A stretch of DNA of 64,000 nucleotides from Prinia subflava (Eukaryota; Chordata; Aves; Passeriformes; Cisticolidae). A model generated the notes under the pieces. That model made no database searches, was not told the origin of the DNA, and worked only from the letters and a program-made list of their open reading frames with translations. Positions 54,522 to 64,000 of the stretch are shown here, one piece after another; positions within the stretch are counted from its first letter, which is position 1, and the number at the start of each line of letters is the position of its first letter. Location of the stretch: contig NC_086283.1 of the NCBI RefSeq assembly GCF_021018805.1, forward strand, positions 12,599,162 through 12,663,161. Reading direction: 5' to 3'. A program made the translations under genes and the position numbers.

Positions 54522-55060
54522 CCTTGGCACACACATGGACTCCCCAAACACCCAATTCCCATTCTTATACTTCCTTCACATGCATAAAAACCATGAAATA
54601 CCTATTCAGCACTGTGGCTGGGGGCAGAACCTTCCATCCTCACTTGAGCCTCATTTCTCATCAACTAGATTCTCAAATGGATTTTAAAGAGACATTAGCA
54701 CACTACTCTGAAAAAAGACACTGGACAGTTTGGATCTCATTACGGAATACAAATTGGATAAACACATTAATTTCTTTCCACTTCACCTTAGGTATAATGA
54801 GATTTATCCTCTATTTCCATGTGCTTTTTCCCTCACAGACAGCAGGGAGTATACCAAGATAAGTTTATAAAAGCCCCGTATTTTGAACTCATTTTAACTT
54901 GTTGCCTGAAAAAGTTCCTGAAGCAAAGAGTGCCACTGCCTACTGATCGTTCTTTTGTTTCTTTAAACAGATGATTTAATGGACTTTTCCCTATATAACC
55001 TCCACTAAAGTACTGTGAGAAACAGTGAATGAAGAATTTAATAGTTTTTCGTCTTGTTTT

Positions 55061-55100
55061 CAATTAAACAATTGTCAATTAAACAATTCAATTAGACAAT
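55061..55100. repeat. Three tandem copies of CAATTAAACAATT
   Basis: CAATTAAACAATT occurs at 55061 and 55076 exactly, and a third copy with one change (CAATTAGACAAT) follows at 55089. Confidence 0.85.
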
Positions 55101-56941
55101 AGTCTTAAGAATCCCATTCTATTTAAACCCTCCATACCTAATAACTGCTGAGTTCAGCCAATCTAAATTTCAGCTGACCATCTTTTTAGTAGTATTGTGT
55201 TTGAAAAGTAAGTCACAAAGCCTCATGTGATCTCAAATGCACACTGTCACTGTGGATTTTACATTCCATTGAAATATCTATAAAAAGGCTTTTTCCATTT
55301 AATCACAGTGAACCTTAGGCTACTAGCAAGAAGTCTGTATATTTAGTTCCCTGTCCCTACAATGTTTCACAAAAGAAATACACTCTAAAATAAACATCCC
55401 AGGTGCTATATTGAAATTGATAAAACAGCCAATTAAAACTGCTAAGAGTGATGGGAACAAAACATTTTGGTAACCTTAGTCAAATAGTGAAGGTTAGACA
55501 TGAATTAAGGCAATTGGAAGTGGTCAATAAGTCAAGTAACAGGAGGTAAAATATGAGCACACACACTGAGTAAAAATACTGGAAGGTAGGCAGAAAAACT
55601 AACACAAGTGAGCCAAGGTTTGTTTTACTCAGGATAAAGATAAGTCAAATGTTTTTACTAAACTCCTCTCTCACTCTCACTGTTGATTCTTGTTGCCATA
55701 TTTCTCTACCTGCAGTATTCAGCCAGCATGATCTGTAGAAAAATCTACGGCTCACCGAAGCAGTCTCAATGACCAAAGATCCTGTTTTCATTTTCCACAG
55801 TTATCCAAGTAACTTCTTGTTGTTATTAAAGACATAGCTGCTAAAAATAACTGAAAATTAGTTTTAAAAACGACCCTTTTATCAAAGTGGTCAGGAAACA
55901 CAATATCCTCAAGAGACACGTTAAGAGATACCACACTCATTTCTACTACATTTTTCAAAGAAAATGCATTGATTTTAATTTCTGGCTCCAAATGCATCTT
56001 CTGTTTTGGATGCTATGAAGATTTATGAGACATGAATAACAAAATTTGAAATCAGATAGAATTCAAAGCAACGAAGATCTTGTGGAACCAGTTCCCTGCA
56101 CAGACTGACTGGCATTTGAGCTGAAAGCCATCAGAAAGGCTCAAGAGCTTTTTGTGCACTCCAGTTTAGATTAGACCACTGACAGCAATTTTCAACTAAG
56201 TTTAAATACAACCATTGATTTCTTATCTGCTCTCAGTTTTATTTTTTCTATCTTCTATTATTATTTAGCAGCCAGTTATGTTTTGAAGCGAGCTTCTTGC
56301 TAAACAGCAATATGACTTCTTAAACTTTGAAGGGTAGATTTGCCCATTTAATAACATATTGCATTAAAAACATGTTTAAATTATCTTTAAAAATCCCCCA
56401 AACAGAAAAACACACGCATTAACAAAACACAAACAGAACAAACCAAACAATCTCCAACCCTCAACATCAGCCATGTTCCAAAATGTTCTGAATCAACACA
56501 GCCTTGCCTGACCTTTATCACTGGAGTTACAGGTTTTCCCCTAACTTTGTCAGACCTCAAAATGGGGCCCCCCTTGAAACCTCTCTGTCTTTTATATCTG
56601 AACAGTTTCTGCACAACAGACATCCCATCCATCATTTTCCCCAGACCTTGCAAGTGACCAAGGGCATCATGCAGAGTTTGGAAAGAATGGCGCAAACATA
56701 AGAGAAATACAAGGAACACATAGTGCTAAAGCAAATATTTGCTGCTTTCTGCATTCAGAAATATCTGAAGTTCTTCCATCTTCATTGAAATCCAAGACCA
56801 AAAAAGCTATTCTGCCAGCTTGGTTTGGTAAGATATCTGGCTATGGCGTCTGCGAGACTGGTAGTAAAAAGTGGCTGGTTTTGATAGAAGGAAAGTACAA
56901 GTCCTGCAGAATTATTTATTGTCATCCTAACTATGATTATC

Positions 56942-56959
56942 AAAAAAAAAAAAAAAAAA
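56942..56959. repeat. Poly(A) tract
   Basis: An uninterrupted run of 18 A after CTATGATTATC. Confidence 0.9.
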
Positions 56960-59900
56960 GGCATTGGAAGACATCAAGAGACTCCCACATATCATTTTAA
57001 CCAGAGACAGAACTGTCCCTATCTTCTACATGACACCGAGCACAGAAAACCAGGCCACTTGATTTGACTTGGTACTGATAGAGCTGCTGCTGCTTCTCCC
57101 CCCGCTACAGGTTTTAGGAAAACAATTGTAGCTCAACAAAGCACCCAGTCACCACAGTCTTGAGGGAATGTGTGTGTGTATGCGTGAAACAGAGCCCTTC
57201 ACTTCTGAACTCAACTCTTAAACCCATGTCATAGGTCCAGGTTTGCTCCAAAGCTGTTGAGGGACTGCTGTAGGCGTTGCCATTTTCCTGCTGCAGCTAA
57301 AGTGTAAAGATAATGTCAAAGGGAGTATCTCAGCAAGCAAAGAAGAGATGATACTGGTGTCATTTCCAGTGGCAAGATTCTGCCACTCTGCATCAGAAAT
57401 AATTGTGTCCTTTACCGCAGAAGACCACGAGGCCACACCTAAGCTCAGGCACAGCTTGTGGCAGCACTCTGCTTTTAAGGAAGGTCAGTGAGATATGTAT
57501 TACTGCACACACAGATAGAGAGGCTCAAAGTCCCCATTTACATTATTTTAAAGGATTTCTTACAACCATACTGACAAATAGAGTGGGTTTTAATTTTTTT
57601 TAAAATTAAAAACACAACGCAGTAGTAATGCTGCAACGCTATACACAACACAGAGTAAAAATGATCAGAACCTGCAAACTCTCCTACAAATCCACGTTCT
57701 CCCGCAAAGTTAATTTAGTAAGGTTCTTGTTCTATAATTAAAGGAGTATAAAAATAATAATAAAACCTGGCATAATTGCAGTGCTAAAATAACCCTGCAC
57801 CTGCACAACAAACTGCTTGGTAATCAGCCAGATGTTCCATTTTATCTAAATGCCCGTATTACAACACTGACAATGTACCCAGGTACCACCTCCCTTTTCC
57901 TTCTCCAAGAGTAAAGAAACCCTTGGAGTCCCTCCCGTGGCTGATCCCAATGGTTTAACATCAGCTTCACAGTTATGACTGACTCTGTAGTAGGCCTGGA
58001 TCTCAGCCAACTGGAAACTGTGTCCCAAAAAGAGCAGTACAGAGCAACAGGAAGGCACACGTTCTTCACCACGGAATATAAGGTTACACATGCACCACTG
58101 CATTTTACAATTTATTACAGCGTGGATTACTTTTGCAACTATGGCACAGTCTCCTTCCACTCAAAGGACAGAAAGGCAAGAAAAAGGTATCAACCACTGG
58201 GCCTTGATATTGCAATTAATTAATTAATATGTCTACTGCACAATTTAACAAAGTGGAAAAAGAGGTAGCATTTGGAACTGATTAGAATCCATGCATTTCC
58301 ACTGTTAGCAAATGTGAGAAGTTATTTCACATCATTCCATAAAACATACTTTTCTCTTTTTTACCTAATACTGCAATGTCATTGTGCTTTTGTCACAATA
58401 TTCATTTCAATAAACTTACTTTTATGGTTTGTGAATGTAGGTAACAAAATCAAGCCTTAAGAAAAAGGTATTTATCTCCTCAAATGGCCTTTTCATTATC
58501 ACATCCAATACAATAATATTCACCCATAATTTTCTCGGAAGACATTTACCCAAGATTCAGAAAGCTCCTTGTAATTAAATTAATACAGATGGTAAGAATG
58601 ATGTGTTCATATCCCAGTGAAACCTTCAAAATTTAAGTTATTATGTTTAGATCACTCCAACCCTTTGGATAAGATCAAGCTGAGCAACAGGTTAATATCA
58701 GTGTGTACTCTCTCCAAGAAACAACAGAAAACCAGATTTGATGATCTAATAGGTCTTTTTTTCCAGACATTCTAAAGGTTTTGATTCGATGAGTTTTTTA
58801 CCAATGTCAAGTACCTAAACCAATTATGAACATTTGAGACGAGTCAGTCTTCCTTAAAATAAAACCTGCAAAGTTATTTATATATGACAAACTTGCAGAC
58901 TGAAGGGTCAAATACTCATTTAGTAAAGAAGAGAGTCTCAAAATACTGTTAGACTATATGTGTGAATTTCACTGGTCCTCAAACTAATAGAAAAATTATT
59001 TGCACTCTTAAAGTTGTATTTCTGCTTTTAATCAAAAAATGGAGCTATTTTATCCACCTGAGGCATTATATATTTTTTCCCAACAGCTAAGTGAAGCTAT
59101 TCTTTGCCTATTGTTGACTTAAAAATATCTTTATCAAATAGACCTCATGCTTTATTTACCCAAGATGGGATTTCATACAGAAGTTTTTTTTTCAGAAAGT
59201 ACCTTGTGCTCCATTTCTGAAAGCACAGCTCTCTGGAGTTTCTGGCAGTTCTTACTGCGAGTGAAGCAGTGAAAAACTGTAGTTAACTTTTACATTTTCA
59301 TCATTCACAGAGTCTCACACTTCTGCTGGCACTAAAGCATGGGCTTGTTATTATCTGGGATTGCCACAGGTATTTCATTATCAAACCAGTATAAATGAGA
59401 AGAGTCTTCTTTCTCCCCTTAAACTAGGATCCTGACTCTAAGAAATATCGAACACAGCAAACGTTTATCAGCAAAGCAAGCAAAACATTTCCTCCTTCCC
59501 CTCTGAATTATTCTTATCATTACACTCAGTTTTAAAATAGCACAGCTTATAAAAGGCAAACTACACAATTACTGATAATCAGTCAATTTTTTTTTACTCT
59601 GTTGTTCCCTTGTGATCATTTTCACCTCCCTGTTACTTACAACAACATTAATTAATGCTCAGCCCCCTCCAGTTGGTTAGAGAGCACGAGGGAATCATTG
59701 TTGTACCTACATGAGACTCAGTGCAACAGTTCAGCAGTTGAAAAAGAGAAGTCCAGCTGAGACAGTGCTGAAAGTACTTTACAAAGTACTTTTAGAAACC
59801 AACACCAAACAAGAAAAAAAGAACAAGAAAATACCTGTTTGTGTTCCTCATGTTGCAGAGACAAACACTGCCACTGCACAGGCATTGCCATCACTGAAAT

Positions 59901-60684
59901 TAAAACTTACAATATTAATACAATACAATTGCACATTATGTAAACACACATTAGTTCAGTCATTTAAACATTTCAATATACAGTTTCAGTACTTTGGTAC
60001 CTACACTCTTGCTGCCAACCTCCGTAGTGTCCTGACCTGGAGGACAGGATTGGCCACAGGAGGGCCCTCCCCGACAAACCCACTCTGCTCTTACCCAGGT
60101 CTATGGATTGGCAGCTTTCAGATTACGTTTTAGAAGACTTCAGAAAATATAGAAAATGCCAAATGTCCAATTCCACACATCACAAAGCTGATAACTACCC
60201 AGACTACCACTTTGTTTGCTACTCCAACACTGTATTTTGCTCACTACGACAGTACTTCTTTCCAGAATACACAATGGCTTTATGCAGCCCAAATGAATTG
60301 GTCAAATCTGGTCATGGTGAGATATGGACCATAATCTGTTAATTTTCTCAGCATTTATTGAGAACTATTTTCTCACTTCAGAAACAAAAATCTAAGCAGT
60401 TTTTTTCTAATGTGTCTCCTGTCATTTCTCATCTAAACCAATAACCCTTTCAAAGCTATTTCATTATGCCTTTCTTTTCCCAAAAGAATAAAGTTCTCTC
60501 TTCAATAATTGCAGAAAGCATAATACATTAACACTTCCAATCTATTTTAAAATATTATTTGCAATGAACTCCCTGGGCTGCTTTTGATTACTCTAAGAGA
60601 TTACAACTGTTTCTTTACTCTGTACTGCAGACTCCAAAACCAGTAGGGCTTTTTCATCAAATATATAAAAGGAGATTAATTTAC

Positions 60685-60962
60685 CCACACTTCTTTTCTC
60701 CAGGCTAAATACCTCAGCCCCCTCAGCTGATCCTCATAGGATTTGTGTTCTAGACCCTTCCCCAGCTCCATTGCCCTTCTCTGGACACACTCCAGCACTC
60801 CAATGTTCTCGCAATGTAGCAAGGGGCCCAGAACTCGACCCAGCACTCCAGGTGTGACCTCACCAGTGCCCAGTGACATCCTTGATCCTCCAGGACACAA
60901 TGTCATTGACACAAGCTGGGATGAAATTGGCCTTCTTGGCCACACTGCTGGCTCATCCCAGT
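60685..60962 (-). mobile_element. CR1 LINE ORF2 C-terminal remnant, antisense
   Basis: Read on the minus strand, it starts near ATGAGCCAGCAGTGTGGCCA and contains VQRRAMELGKGLEHKSYEDQ, the signature end of the CR1 reverse transcriptase ORF2. It then shows a segment equivalent to the ORF2 stop region (GCCTGGAGAAAAGAAG). The frame shifts between the left and right parts, so the copy is dead. Its 3' UTR is absent. Confidence 0.93.
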
Positions 60963-61648
60963 ATATATCCATTTTTCCAGAGAGCTTATAAAAATACAAA
61001 CCCCTCTCAGAATACCTCTCAGATGACCTCTCAAGTGAAAATTTTCTAGGCATTTCTATAGTTTACTTGCAAGTTTTTAGCAACTCAATCCACAGAACAA
61101 TTTTTGATCTAATACATACCTATATCTTTGAATAGCATTGAAGAAAGTTCATCTCAAAGCTTTGTGGGTTTGTGTGTCGGTTTGGTTTTTTTAATTATTT
61201 CAAACTTGAGTAAATATTTTGAATCAAAACTTTCATCCTATTTATTAGTGTTTTAACGTACTTGCATGATATTTGTGATTTAAGTCTTCCTTTAACTGAA
61301 GTCTGCGGCAGATAAAAAGAGGTAGCAGTGTACATTTATGTGCAAGAAATGTCATACACACCTCCTTCCTAAAAAATACTTTAAATAACATTGCCACCTG
61401 AAGCAGACAGAATAGCCATGAGTAAATATGCTACTCATCCTTTCCTTGTGCACATGTAGTGTAACAGACAACCAATCTGCAGGATTACATGCTGTCTTTT
61501 CACAAAAGATGCAAGTCTCACTTAATGGACAGAACAAGCTATGGTAACACATATAGTTACCACTGGTAACTTAAAATTTGGTATTTTATTCTTATTGCTT
61601 AGTATTTGATTACAAGCCTTGTCTAGTCAACACTTCCCAAGTGTTTAT

Positions 61649-61686
61649 ACTTTTATACTTGAATTGAACTTTTATACTTGAATTGA
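61649..61686. repeat. Two tandem copies of a 19-bp unit
   Basis: ACTTTTATACTTGAATTGA occurs twice head to tail at 61649-61667 and 61668-61686 without mismatch. Confidence 0.92.
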
Positions 61687-62886
61687 AAAGCAACTATCCA
61701 TAAAAGTTATGGACTATTCTCTTGTTCTCACTTATTGCTTTCCTAGCTTACAGACAATGGGAATGTTCTTACTCCATTTAAATGAAAGCAAACCTTGTTA
61801 GCTTACATTGCCCTAAGTAATCATTATTAAAAAGTTCTGGCTATGTGGGTAGAAAGTGTTCACATGCAATCAGAACAGAGCTAGTCCATCAATTAGTGGC
61901 AGATTTTTTTCTTTTGTTTGCTTTATTTTTACTTTAAAACAAAAACCCTGTGTACAGGAGGGAAACAATAAAAAACAAAGAACAGCAAGGCCAGACAACA
62001 TTAAGGAGTACTCTCTTGAGGAGGAAAGTGGGTTTGAATTGTATACATTATTAACAAAGCCATTATTGCAATATTGTCTCTCTTACACTGTCCACATTTC
62101 ATATAAGATGTTGATAATCTGGAAGGATTCAAAATGTAAACTGATAAGCAACCATAAGAAAATTTGGAAAGCTGTTTCTCAGTAAGACAATGAAAGAAGC
62201 TCCATGTCCTAATTTACTTTAACTATTGAGAATAACAAAAGTCAGAGTCTGTTTGCTCCCTAACAGCCAGCAGATACAGGCTGAAAATTATCCAGTGAGG
62301 CAAGGCTTGCAAATAAGGTGAAGCAGCATTTCTAAGTAGACACAAAAAAGACATGAAAGATATAAAAATTCTTAATTCAAGTCTAACAAAGCAATAAAAC
62401 TAATTTTAAGTACATGCTGAGAATATTTCTCTATATAATGTCATTAACCTAAGTTCAAGAGGGAACTTGGACCACGCAGTGCCATCTACTTCCTAGAGAA
62501 AAATGTCTCAACATGATGATTATCATCTCATCAAGATTACTCTTGGAAAAATCTCTGACCGTCTAAACAATTCTGAATACACAGAATTCCAGTACACCTC
62601 CTTCCCCCGAACCACTCAATTCTTTTTCAGACAATAAACTTTCACACATTTCAGCAAATTAGAAGAACAAAATCAGAAATACATTCAACTTACTTTTACA
62701 GTTGTTTGGAGTTTGCTCATGATAAACATTAATATAACAATGAATAAAACCAGTGACTGCTTCACCATTAAGACACACACTGAGAAAAAAAATCATCACC
62801 TTTCAGGAGGTCAGTATTATCCACCAAAATATTTCTGTACTATCACTATGTGAAAAAAATTCCTGATCTATCTGACCTATAGATTC

Positions 62887-62910
62887 TTTTTTTTTTTTTT
62901 TTTTTTTTTT
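62887..62910. repeat. Poly(T) tract
   Basis: An uninterrupted run of 24 T followed by CCCTCCGGCTC. On the minus strand it would be a poly(A) run, but no flanking direct repeat or recognisable retroposed gene was found. Confidence 0.95.
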
Positions 62911-64000
62911 CCCTCCGGCTCAGAGGAACAGCCTGACAACAGTGCAGGGAAAAACTTTTTTATTAACTCCTCAGCCAAAATAAACCTGTTTCTAAGATGG
63001 CTCTCTTCTCATTAACTCAGAGTAAACAATAAAAACCCACCACTGAACTGGACACATAGGACACAATTTCACCTTGGACAATTATACTGACTATTCAGGA
63101 AATGATGCACAACAAATGGTCTCCCTAGACACCAGCTCTAAAATTATTCGTGCTTGTGATGGATGTATCCCGTTTGTCATCATCTGAACTAAAATGGTAT
63201 TCCCATGTAGATCTTTATTCCAGCCCAGGGAAGTGCCTCTCAATTCAGTCTGCCTCTGGAATCTTGATACATGAACGTAAACTTTCTAGACACATGAAAA
63301 ATGGGAACGTGGAAATTCCTCCATACATCTTTCTCTGAGGAAGTAAGGACTGTATCAAATACATGGAGGAACAGAGTCGATACAGTAAAGCCCCCAGATA
63401 TGCTTGCAACTTCTCTGAGAAAAAATCTTCACAATGAAGTCGAATTTTATCAGTTTCAGAAAGTAAAACCTGTCAGGATCATAACAGTTACATTGGTTCA
63501 GACCAACAAGACCTCACAGCCTTGTCCCTTGTCTCTAACTGGCCATTAGCAGGCAGTGAGGGAAGAGTAAAACAGTGAGTTATGCCACTTTGTACTGGTG
63601 GGAATGGGATTGGAGAATTCCTGCTTTTTGATTTATTTCAGGGGAAAACAAAAAAACAAGCATCACAAAAAGGTATCAAAATATGTAAATAGTGAGGTTT
63701 GGTAATGAGAAACATGGAAAGCTACTCTATGGTTTCAGTGGTGCAAGTCTTGCATTATTTAAATTATTCCCACATTCACTCTTGGGTTTTGGCATGTATT
63801 TGTTGCCTGCTTGGATATCACAAACATAAGCACAGCAGAGCTGCATCAGAATGAAACAGTATGTTAGCTACATCAATGAAATATTAAGACAGCCTAATTA
63901 TAACTCAAGCAGGTCATTAGCATGCTGCCTTGTCTGTTCCTCTTGCCTAGGCTGGGGGATGTCAGAATTGCAAGTTGAGGAATATCACACAGTGGAAGGA

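Noticed and set aside
62887..63060. Processed pseudogene on minus ending in the 24-A run
   Set aside because: I found no flanking direct repeat (the sequence next to the tract is not repeated nearby), no polyadenylation signal at the usual distance and no recognisable coding remnant.

Overview
This is a 64 kb piece of a vertebrate, almost certainly bird, nuclear genome. It contains two coding exons of one gene. Everything else is intron, and the gene runs on the minus strand throughout. The gene is recognisable as GRID2 (ionotropic glutamate receptor delta-2, GluD2). The two exons at 20768-21052 and 5488-5693 encode consecutive parts of the extracellular amino-terminal domain, about residues 82-245 by the mammalian numbering I recall. 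Their reading frames join exactly across the intron between them: the last base of the first exon plus the first two bases of the second make one Asp codon. Splice sites are canonical on all four sides.

Evidence for a bird: at least eight fragments of CR1 LINE retrotransposons in both orientations, no mammalian SINEs, low overall repeat content, and one complete solo LTR of a type common in songbirds. The GluD2 protein differs from the human sequence, as remembered, at only a handful of positions. I cannot name the species.

Layout in plus coordinates (the gene reads right to left). 1-5487: 5' part of the intron after the second exon (intron 4 if the usual GRID2 numbering holds). 5488-5693: exon 4. 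5694-20767: complete intron 3 (15,074 bp), with CR1 remnants at 12421-12815 and 18072-18200. 20768-21052: exon 3. 21053-64000: about 43 kb of intron 2, whose upstream end lies outside the window. Intron 2 holds two long TA/TG microsatellites, several A- or A/C-rich low-complexity tracts, a perfect 57-bp tandem duplication (38936-39049), a CR1 cluster (41.7-43.6 kb), a 618-bp solo LTR with an intact 5-bp target-site duplication (46618-47245), two neighbouring perfect hairpins (49064-49129), an inverted CR1 pair (54.1-54.5 kb) and a CR1 ORF2 remnant (60.7 kb).

I found no second gene, RNA gene, CRISPR array or novel system. The many short open frames are chance products of AT-rich or skewed intron sequence. 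The observations most worth following are the solo LTR with its promoter-like and polyadenylation-like sites antisense to GRID2, the inverted repeats able to form double-stranded RNA in the GRID2 pre-mRNA, and the frame-neutral (skippable) exon 3 next to a frame-breaking exon 4.
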